In this document: positions 41,120 through 53,000 of the stretch, piece by piece
Layout: the number at the start of each line of letters is the position of its first letter
Position numbering within the stretch: the first letter of the stretch is position 1
Origin: Corallium rubrum
Taxonomy: Eukaryota > Cnidaria > Anthozoa > Scleralcyonacea > Coralliidae
Length of the DNA stretch: 64,000 bases
Assembly: GCA_964035015.1 (NCBI GenBank)
Contig: OZ035999.1
Span: 1,566,627-1,630,626, forward strand
Direction of reading: 5' to 3'
Translations under genes and position numbers: made by a program
The notes under the pieces: generated by a model
The model's database searches: none
What the model was told of the DNA's origin: nothing
The model's input: the letters and a program-made list of their open reading frames with translations, nothing else

Positions 41120-42300
41120 CGCATCTTAGAACCTCTTATATCATTGACTTCTATAAGCCGACGATATAATGGCCCAAGACAAAATACCACTTCAGTATTG
41201 ACTATTGTTGTCCTCTTGAGAAGATACAGTATGTTACTTAGTGTGTAACTGTGCATGGTCGGGAATTTATGTCTAAGTTGTAAAAGAATGCTTTTAGCTA
41301 AAGGCTATATGTCTGAACTTCAAGGTGCGTTCACACTAGCGAACCTGGACTGGATTTGGACTGGGACTCCTTTCAGACTTAACTGGTGTAGGAATCGCCG
41401 ATTGCACATTATATTGCGTAGGTGTTTACATGGGGTGGCGTCCAATAAAACTTGGACCGATCTTGTTTCGCCTTGTGACCGCCGGCATCTCTATGTGACC
41501 GCGTTGTGGATTTGGCACCAATCTCATTTAACAAGTTTCACCTCCCAAACTCGAAAGAGAATACGTGAGTGTGCTTATTACGTCGGTTAAAAATCTTAGG
41601 CCTGCATGGTTTATCACAGCGTTGGAACACTTTCATATTTATACATGAAATCTTTTGAACGAACCAAATTTATTATAGCACCAATATCGGATTATGCATT
41701 ATGATAAACTTATATTCAATTATCTTATCGCTTATTTAGGTACGGTGGTGGCTCGAGCGTATAAATCACCAGCGTGCTATGTTCGTTTTGCACGCCTTCG
41801 ACAAGCGGAGACGCACGCGGTTAAGCCCGCAAATTTTCAACTTCCAAAGCGAACAAAAAAACAGCCTTGGCTTAAGAACGGACCTAATTCAAAGAGCGAA
41901 CCAAATTGATTTATACAGCGGGCCATGACTGAACCAATTTGGCAAATAGTTCGGTGCACACTGAATAAATCATGCAGGTCTAATTCTTCTTGTGGTCCGA
42001 AATAGACGTGTGCGAATCCGAGTCCGATCCCATGCATCGGATTCGGACTAAACTTTTATACGATCGGATCGGATTTTGTTCTTTTTTATCGGATCGGATT
42101 TTGTACTTTTTTACCCGCATCAGATTCACGTTTGTCATTGTTTTGTCAAAAAATTAACAAATTCATTAGTTGTATGCACATTGCACAACATATGAAGGCT
42201 GTTATTGCATAAGATTATTATTGTATATTAATTTTCTTACATTTATTTCTTCATTGGTTTTCTTTTCGGAAAGTTCGCGCAAATATTGCAATATATATCC
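41120..42300. other. Intergenic DNA with small palindromes
   Basis: No gene recognised. 42008-42125 holds gaatccgagtccgat / atcggattcgg and two tatcggatcggattttgt-type copies. 41325-41345 (aaggtgcgttcacactagcg) resembles a MITE end without a clear partner. Confidence 0.4.
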
Positions 42301-42309
42301 AACATTGCA

Positions 42310-42645
42310 TTTTTCGCCACTGGTCCCGGTTTGGTCTTAAAATGTATATATTCTATACTCGAATTTTCCTTCACCAAAAATCCCTAGAACACGCCTGGCA
42401 TTACCACCTTAATGTATACAGAACTCGCGATCAAGCTCTCGGCAACGGCCTACGTGGCTCAGTGCCCGAAAACCATATGTTTTTGAGTGGTCTCGGTCAG
42501 AGCATTGCACTAGAATCGCAAGCTCGTGGGTTCAATTCCTGCCGGAAGGCCTGTATAGTTGCATTTTTCGCAACTGGTCCCGGTTTGGTCTTAAAATGTA
42601 TATATTCTACACTCGAATTTTCCTTCACCAAAAATCCCTAGAACA
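42310..42645 (+). mobile_element. tRNA-derived SINE between two copies of its tail
   Basis: ctggtcccggtttggtctta onward occurs at 42321 and again at 42576, nearly identical for about 80 bp. Between them lies a tRNA-like head (tctcggtcagagcattgcac; gtgggttcaattcctg). This is a tail-head-tail arrangement, as from insertion of one copy after another or tandem duplication. Confidence 0.7.
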
Positions 42646-43039
42646 AGTCACACAAAAAGCGATATTATCGTATTTTTCAAAATTTCAATACTTATTCACA
42701 TCATCATCATCATTAGTTCTCTCTACATTATCTCTAGTGATAGCTTTTAATTTCCGATTGATATTATTTTCAGCTTTGCTTCGGGCAGAAATCTATTTCG
42801 TACATTATAAAAAAAATTATAAATATTTTTAGTGTGTCATGAGAGCGCTTGGCGCACCACAATGCTGGCATTCTATTTTTTCCACGAATGAAGAAAGGCA
42901 TGAGACGGTTATTGTACAACCGAGCGGGAACGCACCGTTCCGATCGAGGCTTTCTCGGAATTTAAAATCTTTAAAGCGGATTTCTTTTTTGAAAAGAAAG
43001 GTTCAGAACCCACATTACTTCACTGGATACAACCCGTAG

Positions 43040-43914
43040 CCATTTATTTTTGTGTCAGCATCTTGGATCTGGCGTTGCTATACAGTCGGCTTCGGGTTGG
43101 TGTACTTAGGATCGATCATCTGTTGTTGAGCATTTTAAGATATCCATATTGAAGAGACCAGATCAGCATACTATAAGAAGATTCTGAGAGAGTAAAGAAG
43201 GATTCTGATTTCTGAGTGCCGCGTATATAGGCAGTGTTTTGGATAGGACAAAGCGAAAGGATGGTAAACTGTCGAGATTTTTTAGTGCGAAGCCATTCGT
43301 CAGAGTAAGTGTCGTTTTTCCTCCAAAGTTTGAGAAACAAACATTTGAGGGATATGAAACCATTTTGGAAGGAATTTCGTTGTTCAAAGTTGCTCTGCAG
43401 TACTTTTATGAAGGGAAAAAACACCTTCAATTTTATAATAGTTGTGTCGTTGTCGCTTTTATATGGTGAGCGTAAAAGATAACCCGACAAGATATATATC
43501 GTCAGAAAGCTCACATCACGAATGTGCGTGAGATTCCGATTTATAATTTACTGTGGAAGCCTTGGGAACGAGGACGGGGCCTTCACAAACTCAGAACTCC
43601 TGATGGTCTCTCCAAAATGGCACCAAAGAACTTTTTTGACTTCCCAACCAATTCATGCATGGCAAAATGGGAATTGGAAGCCCGATCCGATCTGTCCTTT
43701 TTGGGTGAGCCATTCCTCGTGCTTTTAGCTTCGGGAAAATAGCGTAGTTAGAGCCAGTGCAGCGTCAATTTCTCTGTTCGTCGTTGCATCATTCGTGTGA
43801 TCGTTTGACCTTAACAATAAAAAAATATGAATGAGCTAGTGAGTATTGCAGTACAAACCTGTGCCCATTTTAACTGTTTCACTCGCATTTTTGTTCAGTG
43901 AGAACATTTTATCC

Positions 43915-43947
<33 letters not shown>

Positions 43948-45055
43948 CTCATGGGGAGACGTCTTGAAAGCCATGCATGAAACGGTTAATCCCATGCACA
44001 ATATAAGCTTTACATAATCAGTGCCAATCCTGGTTGTACAAGGGTGGTATTGCGAGCTTCATGTAATCACTGTAATGTAATAAACTGTTGTGGACTGATT
44101 GGGTAATTTGTACCTCGTGACACTCTGCTACGTCATGGCCACGCTCAACCATGCTTTGTTATATAGCCGTCTTTTAATTTCCATTAAGCACGGTCGCCGA
44201 ATTTTTGAAATTCTGAAGCCATATCGAGGAGTACCAAAAAATCGAACAGTTTGGAATATTACCATTTCTTAACAAATTGCTGCAACTAACATTCAGTTGC
44301 GTTGCAAGTTGAAAAGCGTTGTTGCGCGTATTACCACCCACCTCAAACATGAGTCTACTTTTTTCAACATTTTTTTTCAACTTGCAACAAAATCATTGTT
44401 GCGTGACAATGTTTAAGGTGGGTGGTAATACGTGCAACAACGCTTTTCAACTTACAACGTTGAAAGTTGAAGAAAAATGTTGCCCGTAGTACCTCACCTT
44501 AAACGCAAAATTAGCTAATATTTACAGCTTTGGCATTCTGAATGTCTCATTGTCGTTTTCCCTGCACGGCAAACTGTAAATTTAGATTGCATAGTCCTAC
44601 CGATTGCCTTTTTGATTTTACTCTTGGTTAAAAATATTGCGGGGTTTGTTGTTTTATTTTTGTTTGGTTGTTGTTGGTTTTTGTGGGGGGTTTTTTGGGG
44701 GGTAAATTTCGGGCGGTAAATTTCATTAAAGTGCTCTTAACAATAAAATGCTATTGATATAAGTTCTACAATATATTCAAATGCTTTTAGCATGATTGCG
44801 AAACGTACAGGTGTGACTTATCGCTTTATTATTCAAATTGCAAGTTAATCCACACTGTCTATCTTTGATCACTCCACCAGACTGCCCCGAAATACATAAA
44901 TACATAGACACACATGCAAACGCTTAAAGATGTTTGTCGTTCAAAGTTCAAGATGCAAATTACAAGACCAGCATTCCAAGGTTGTGGAACTGTCGAACGT
45001 TTTAATTTAGGAGGAGAATTTTTCGGAGATACGTCACATATTTAGAGCACTGAAA
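43040..45055. other. Intergenic DNA, centre-right
   Basis: No gene recognised. 43195-43340 resembles the inverse of 27245-27365 (gcagtgttttggat; tttcctccaaag), an old shared repeat. 43920-43995 carries an inverted taacgccagac repeat copy. 44640-44720 is G/T-rich simple sequence. Confidence 0.45.
44299..44460. mobile_element. Foldback element (GTTGCAAGTTGAAAAGCGTTG)
   Basis: cgttgttgcgcgtattacca at the left faces tggtaatacgtgcaacaacg at the right; arms are about 55 bp. Confidence 0.75.
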
Positions 45056-45601
45056 AAGAACTGTTGGTATGACGCGTTGAAATGTCGAGGCTATATTACA
45101 CTAGTCATGCAAACATTGGCTCAAGTCCAAACAATATTCTTTTCGGTATACCATTCCAAACGTCTTTATGTTGGCTTCACTTTCTAGCTTATACAGTCAA
45201 CATGCTTTTTAAATGTATCTGGGCGTGAAGAAACATGTGGAAAGTTAAACAATTACCACAATTATGAGTGTTGGTTTATGATGCTGAAATGCTGAGGCTA
45301 TATATTTACACTAGTCAGTGCAACATCTCCTTAAAATTTTGTCATGTCATACCATTCCAATCCTCTTTATGTTGGCATTACTGTCTAGTTTATATACTCA
45401 ATATGCTTTTTAAGGTGTATCTGCGGGTCGAGAAACATTTTGAAAGATAAACAATTCCCAGAATTATTGATGTTGATATGCTGTTAATACGATGTGATGT
45501 CAGTGAAACATTGGCTAAAATTTCTTTTTGGCGTACAATTCCAAACCTATTATTTATGTTGGCATTATTATTTAATTAACTTATATAAAGTGAATATGAA
45601 T

Positions 45602-45630
45602 TGGGGGAGGGGGAGGGGGGGGGGGGGGGT
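45602..45630 (+). repeat. G-rich run
   Basis: gggggagggggaggggg followed by a longer G run. Confidence 0.85.
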
Positions 45631-45787
45631 TGAGGCACATCCAAAAATAATATTTTTTTATAATTTAAAATGTAGTTAAATATAATGCAAAATGGTTGAA
45701 CCCATATATTACAGTCACTGCAACATAAAACAACATTTTTACTTTGGAGCCACCCCAAACTCTTCATTTCTACATTATGGTCTAGTC

Positions 45788-46020
45788 AGTGAACTCCATT
45801 TCCTATATCCATCCCTATACCTTCAGTCATTATCACGCTTCAAATGTGAAGTCAAAATTTTGTACTTATTACGTCGCTTCCACTCCCCTGACGCGAACCG
45901 CGTCTTGGCCGTGTATATAGGGGGACTGAAGGCGACGTAATAGAGCTTGACTTCACTTTTTGACCCAAAGTTAGCGTTCCAGATATGAGGGGAGAATGGG
46001 AGGAAGTATGGAGTTCACCG
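45788..46020. mobile_element. MITE inside the tandem repeat, 9-bp duplication
   Basis: Ends gtgaactccat / atggagttcac, with internal gaagtcaaaattttgtactt facing an inverse. Flanks ggtctagtc (45779-45787) and ggtctagcc (46021-46029) rejoin the repeat unit. Confidence 0.7.
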
Positions 46021-46609
46021 GGTCTAGCCTTATACAGTATATTTACTTTTTAACAGTGCATTTGGAAATTGAGACATATCGATAAAAATAAGATTAATCC
46101 CTCGTTGCTATGAACGTAGGTATAACCAGTCGCTGTCAGTTTAGAGCACGTGTTACGCGACATAGGAAAAATTCCTCATTTTAAGTATCCTCGGGATTGA
46201 CGTATGGAGTACATTATAACCCATTACCACTCCTTGTTGTTTTTAATAGGAGATCAGCAGTAATTCTCTCCTCTGATCTAATCCTTCAATTGTTCATCGA
46301 AGATACTGTATGAACAAAATTCCAAAAAGTCGGAATGACTAGCGAGGAAATGGGAAGACTTTGTTGCTAGGTGTATTACTCGTGTATCGATTGTTTCCAT
46401 AAACAATCGAACAAAACAATAGTTACCCTTACTGACTTAAAAATGAAATGGAATTTCGAAACAACTCTGCTATATCTTAAAGTATATAATGAAGTAAGTA
46501 AGTTGAGCTCACTCTATAGGTTACACGAGTCATGCATGAATTTCATACTCCCCGAAGGTCCAAGTTTCATCTTTTGGTTGGATTTTCGATAGTGTAAGCG
46601 TCTTCCTTT

Positions 46610-46745
46610 GCTACTTTTTTCCCTGTCTCCCTCTCTCGTCCTACCTTCTTTCTTCTACCCTTCTTTCCATCCTTCCTTCCCTCTTTATTTCCTTCCCTTC
46701 CTTCCTTCCTCGCTTCGATCATTCATCACTTATTCATTCGTTCAT
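46610..46745. repeat. Degenerate (CTTC)n pyrimidine tract
   Basis: ttccttccctctttatttcc and similar words; pyrimidine-rich on the plus strand. Confidence 0.7.
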
Positions 46746-46926
46746 TCCTATCGTTGCCTTCGTTTTACCAATCAACAATTCACGACGTGAAAACAATTTT
46801 AAATAATGGCTCCAGTCATGGCGAAATTATTGCACCAAAACCTATATACATGCACAGCGGAGTAAGAATTTCGAACATTGAGTTGACGATCTTCAGGTCG
46901 TAACAATTTTGACGAACACTGTTTAC

Positions 46927-47018
46927 CTTTCTTCAGTCTCTTCCACGATATTGACTTCAGAAGTGATACGTGGAGTTGCACTTTCCAGCCTCGACGTCTG
47001 TTTTTCTAATTCCGTTGT
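46927..47018 (-). CDS. Irx: Candidate Irx exon 6
   Basis: A 92-nt open segment with acceptor gtagaaaacgttttacag and donor gtaaac. It enters in phase 0, matching exon 5, and encodes [18 protein letters not shown] then [12 protein letters not shown]. It lies 3.9 kb downstream of exon 5, shows no recognised Irx motif, and I found no stop-bearing exon after it. It could belong to another minus-strand transcript or be chance. Confidence 0.4.
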
Positions 47019-50000
47019 CTGTAAAACGTTTTCTACAAAAAACGAATTGAGAAAAGCAATTGGTCAAAATCAGAAATAAGGACAGAAAGTTCTCATTTGG
47101 ATTGGTTTGTTTTAAAAGTCCCTTGCTTTACTAATAGTTGGTGACATCAACCTACGTGTTCTATTGGAACATATAGGTCCGGACACTAGACAATACACTG
47201 CATGGTGTATAGGCTAACACATTGTCTCAATTCAAATCTGGAATTTAGTTTGATAAAAAGAATGCTTTGTCACTGATATTGCCCACACGTAAAACTAAAT
47301 ATATTTGTAACAACCATAAAAGACGGTTGATAGATGGTTTTGGTGTACAAATCAAAATAAAATAAAGCAGATTGTAAAAGTGTTCTTCACTGCATGCCCG
47401 ACACGCGATTGTAGATATTTAAACAAAAGATAAAATCCTTGTTTTAAAAAATGCAGCACGAAATCACTTCAACTATTTCGTATCCGAATTGGGCTTTAAT
47501 ATTTTAATTCTTTAAGAAGTATTTTAATACTTTAATATTTTCTTCTGGCTGTAACGCCAGGCGGTTTTTTAATATTTCTATTCACCTGTGGGGAAGCCCT
47601 CGGACAGGAATGGGTTAATGTAACTAAGATTGTTCTTTATGGCTACGGTAGTTTTAATAGCCGACTGTATACTAGTCTGACATTTGCACACTGACGATTC
47701 TCCCATGTCTGAAAATCGTCTGGCGTTAGAGTAATACAGTAAATGGGCCGTTTTCGAGCGGCTCAGTAAGGAAGGGTTAAACAGCGATCTATGTTGTCCT
47801 GACAGAAATTATGCCAAAATCAAAATGCTGCTGTATACTAACCAACTATATACTGACGAAAACAAACTTTATAATTACCGTTTTCCTTAGCGAACGTGAC
47901 GCTTGAATTTAACTCTCTAATTTATTCTGATATAATTATGATGGACCCTACACGATCACGACTTGAACAGATAACGACTAAGTAAGTAAGTATAGAAGGC
48001 TAGCGAATAGAACACTGCCTATATTTTGTTGGTTGTGGTATATTATGATAGGTTTTCGTGAAGTAACGAACCATTGGTAAATATTTTCAAAATTATTTTG
48101 TGTTATGGTTTTGTTAAGGCAATCGACTGCATGGGCAGTAATATTCTTTACAATAGAGAGTTAGATACTAACATTTTTCTATAATAAGGGTGTGCTTTTC
48201 GCACCATTGCCTGCCTGTTGGGATGCCTGATTGGATTAATTTCCCCTTTTTCATCAAAATACTTCGCCAACCTTTTCCCAACAAGAATGGTGGAAATGGG
48301 GTAACAATTAAAGAAAGAGAATAAACGTTGTTCGTTTGGGAAGAGAAGAGATCCGATTTCGAAGTATTATTTGAACTACATGCATTGATTACAAAATACC
48401 CCGGTTATAAATATCACCAGATGTTATGAATTTGGGCGCGGTTAATTAGCTTCAAATTTGCTAACTCGGTCGAAAAATGCATCAGGAATGAAGGCAACAC
48501 TCACGACACACGAAGTTTTCTTTGACTGAGAGCCTTGTTGAAAAGCTGGTCACATCAGCTTGCATGGCAGAGAACGAGGTTTCTTGTGGGAAAACTTGTC
48601 AATTTGTGTCGTATACGAGAAACTAAAACTTGGCAAGGAAAAACTTTTCAAGGAAAATTGGTCGCGTGTATGCTATACACGACGTTTGACCTTGGTGAGG
48701 CTCGCCAGGCCGTTGGCACAAAAATTAGTAATTATACTGTAAAATATTTTCAGTAATCCTTGAGGAGGGGTAGTTATTTTTGTTTTAAAATAGCAATACA
48801 AATCTGCGATGCACGATAAAGCGATACGGATGCTTGTTATTATCCTAATCTCAATGATATCCCATTTTTGACCGCAAAGAGTCGTTGAAACCAACTTTGC
48901 AGTCCTCTGGATATTCTTCTGTTTCTCGCTGGCATTTTCCCTTCTGCATGGTGTTTCTAGAGTCTTGTAGATCTTATAGGTCTGTTTTCCCTTTATGTTG
49001 TATTTATACTTCTTCTTTTCTTACTCGCAGTGCTTTGTATTAAAGGTGGATTTCACTGTCTAGGTTAACGCTAGGTCTAGGTTAACGCTATCCCGTTACT
49101 GGTCCTATAGTGCGTCATTAAAGTTTGTATAGGTATGGTGGCAGAAATGTTGCTATTCTACTGTACTCTGCTGATGTTATTACGTTAGGTTTGACACATT
49201 TTCATCCAACATAATTTATCATAGAGGAAAGTGAATAAATTGCCGACTGATAATACTGACGTTTCGAGCGAAGCCCTTCATCAGAGTATAATATGTCATG
49301 ATATAGGGCTCCGTTTGAAACAGTACTTTACCACGATATATATCTTGTTGGATTATCTTTTAAGTTTCATGCTCGAGTCGAAAGAGAGTGAATATTACAC
49401 GACAGAACTTTTCTAAAATTGAAGGTGTCTTCCCCACTTATAAAAGTACTACAGACCATGCAACCCCCCGGTAGTTTATACATGACGAAATTCCTTTCAA
49501 ATATGGGATCTTCAAAATGATTTCATATCACTCAAATGCTTGTTTCTCAAACTTTGAGCGAAAAACCACAGAATTGTTCTAGTCTATATAGAGGCTCCGC
49601 ACGAAACGAAATCGTCACTAAAAATCTCGGTATTTTTCTGACAACATCTTCACTTTGCTCTATACATGCACAGCACACTTACTTTTTACACTCTCGGTAA
49701 TTTATCATAATTGAGTGTGAATGTTCTTCGAGCTGTTTTACTCCAAAAAAAATTATGACTTATTGCTGGTGAGACGTTCAACCATTGAGGTACTAAGTAT
49801 TGAACATTTGAACGTAGGTTGAGTTCGAAGAGAAGTATTTCTTGGAAATATTTCTAAGTTCCCAAGCGAGATTCGAAGCCACAACCTTAATTGTTATTGC
49901 CGGTGAGACGCTCCAACCATTGAGCTACTTACTCAGTGACTGGGACTCGGGTAGTTTTGAACGTATTGTAGGTTGTGTTCGATGTATGATAGCTATGCAA

Positions 50001-53000
50001 GTATGAGGATGATATATGTTAATAACATAAGAGAAGAGATGTTTATCCAGCTCGCGGATATGAGAATTAAGTGTAAAAATGTCAGTCTTTGAACTTTTCT
50101 GAGTCAAATAGCTCGGAGAACATTTACACTCAATTCTCATATCTTGGGCCTGACTCTTCTCATAGTACATCATAGTAAAGCATATCTTCGTATTATATCC
50201 ATAAGCCACGTTCTTAGGTCTTGTTACCCATATAACTTGAAAAACTATACTACATCTTGGAAACTCTTTTAATTAAAAATGGCAACATTTTAGGCGAAAA
50301 CTGGCTCATTTCTGGTTTCCTTCAATTTAGAATCGTTTCTTTTTCGAGTTAAAATAAACTATCCAGCAATCACTTAAGTGAAAATTGAAATACGACCTGT
50401 CATGCAACTAGAGAGCAAAGCCGGCGAAACAATTTTAATGACCACTATAATAGGACCATTTGTCACATAAAGACATTATATATATACCTTATTTGTGTAC
50501 ATGTACAGAATTACTTGAATAAGACTCCTTTTAATAGTTCCTGCAACCTTTTTAAGCGTTCAAATATTCTGAACATGTAGCCTTAGATTTTTTTTTATTT
50601 TGTCTTCTATTCCTGTTCATAAAAAACGACTAACCTTTAGGCACCCATTTTGTTTAGAAAAATACATTAAATCTCAAGCGGAAATATAGCACCAAATAAC
50701 TTGTTTTGGGAAGTCTCGAAAACTATGCAATAAACCTCGGTAGCCGCATTAAGTTTAGTCGTTAGGTTCTTGGGTGCCTGTTTTTAGTTAGCCTTGTGGT
50801 TATTACAGGCAACCAGTACTTTAGTCCAATTGTATTCAGTTTGTTAAATGAAAGAATAAAGTGTGTTATATTTATCGCGTACTTACGTACTAATCTTTCA
50901 GTATCATTCGGCGGAGTCAATGGTGGCGTATCAGTGACTGGGCTTTGCGCGCTGCTTGTTCTAGTGTTTTGGTCAAAACACCCATCGACCCATTTTCGCA
51001 AACTTTTCACAGGGGAATCTTCCAGGGAAGCGGCGTGTTTTGTCCTTGCCTTATCCGCTTCGGCGGGGGACCTCGCATTCGGCCAAATGATTTTCCGATC
51101 GGTCCGCTTGGTAGGAGAAACCAAGTCGCGGGGTTTTCGCAACTGTTGCTCCGGGACGAACGACTCTACAGCACTCGTGAGTTGGGATGTGTCGGGTTCT
51201 GCGTGGTAAATGTTAGTCGTATCTGCAATACCAGAAGAGCAAAATTAGTTTTCTTGCCTACCATGGGGAACGGGTGAACGCGTCACCCATATAATCCTAC
51301 GGAAATCTGCCGTAAAGCTTCCTACACTCGAGGGAAATTAATCCCACTGTAAGTGATGTTTGACGTCGGGCTATACATGTTTAAATCTCGCTAGAACATT
51401 ACTGTGTGTTTCAATTGCATTCCGTGACGGTCAAGACACACATGCTTATCTCAAAAATTGTCTCCCTATTCTCTTCTGCGCGGGGAGGCTGGCCTCCCCG
51501 TTGAAAGTTGATCACATGCCCATTTTCGGCGACTTTGTGAGCTTTGCTATATGTATCGGAGACTATTTACCGATTTTAGAAGTGAATCGGATATTACAAG
51601 TGTTGTCAAACAATTAAGCACTTTAATGCGCTTAAGCCAGACAATTTGAAATTCATATTAAAACGACTTGGCGTTTAATCCCTTTGACGAACAAAGCGCT
51701 AGGAAACTTTGGCATTCCTCAACACAACAGTGCAGCGAATTGGCCGTGTACACAGCAAATTAATGACATCAAGCTAAACTGATTCCCCAATCTTTAGGAA
51801 TATAGTTATCATGTTGGTCATATACCTCCCAGAGATTTTATAACAGTTGTTTTCCGACATGTATTTCGTTCTCGCTCCTCCGCGACTGCGTCCTTTTTTT
51901 CTTCCTCGTCTTCGTCGCAGTCGTCGTCTTCGTCGCTGTACCCTTCGCTGTCCTTGCGTTCTCCGCAACGATTCCTCGGTGACCACGTCATCTTGTTTTC
52001 CTTCTTCAGCCGTCGTCTCGCGTTCGCAAACCACGTCGACACCTGAGTCAAGGTCATTTTTGTCAAAATTGCCAGCATAATTTTCTCTCCCTTGGTCGGA
52101 TACGGGTTTTTCCGATGCTCGTAAAGCCACGCTTTTAACGTGCTCGTCGTCTCGCGCGTTGCGTTTTTTCGCCGTGCGCCCGAGTTCAAGTCGATGGGCG
52201 AAAACCTGCGAAAACAAGAACATTGTTTTGGGTAATTTTTTTCTATTTTTTTTTAAAAAAAAGGGAGAAAAACCTAATCTTTCGTTAAAATTCATAACCG
52301 GTGGTAGCAACGTGAGAGTTGTTGATGACAACTACAAACAGCGTCTGTCTGGAACAGATTGTAATCCTCGAACTCAACACTCTAAAGGTCTTAGAGGCGA
52401 CAAGACTAAAGGCTGGAATGACCCTTAAACCAGTTGTCAATATGCAAGTCTCTACGTCAATGGATAATTCCCTTCAATGGTCTCCTGCTCGATGAAAATC
52501 GACGAGGACGAAACCCAGCCACGGGGGAACATCATAATTCCTCATTACCGTCGTCATGATGCGTGTAATTTCATGTCATAAGACCTAATTTTGATCGCGA
52601 TAATTCACCCGACTATTCGCACGACAGACGTTTACTTTAACAAGCCTTTCTATTTCCGAGCCTTTACGTACCTGTCTGCGAAACGGTGACACGCCATATA
52701 GCTATTTCGGTCGAAGTTATGAGGATCATATCGTGGGTTGATAAACCACGCTGGGTTTAAGGTTCCTGTATTCATATCTTTAACATCACACTGTCTCACC
52801 TGTGTCAAAAAAAACAACGTAATAAACACAGTCAGATAATGGGTTCTAGAACAGTCGCGCGACACAGTCTTTACCTATGATATGAATACGCCGACGAGAA
52901 TCGCGCGTTAGCGTTTTGATTAAGTTGAACATATATTTATTTTCTGCTATGTTTCTAGATTATAGTTAATGGCGTCTTGATATGCATAAACGTTTAGTAG

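Larger units (their letters stand above)
45060..46090. repeat. Divergent tandem repeat, units of about 190-200 bp
   Basis: The anchor tttatgttggc falls at about 45166, 45367 and 45554, with a weaker unit at about 45765. Other shared words are cattccaaac, gtctagtttata and gaaacat.tg.aaagttaaaca. The last unit is split by a MITE. Confidence 0.7.

Noticed and set aside
43116-43514. 132-codon minus-strand frame
   Set aside because: Part of it resembles an old repeat shared with 27245-27365, so it is probably repeat-derived.
51847-52080. Arg/Ser-rich plus-strand frame
   Set aside because: It is the antisense shadow of the Irx homeodomain exon.
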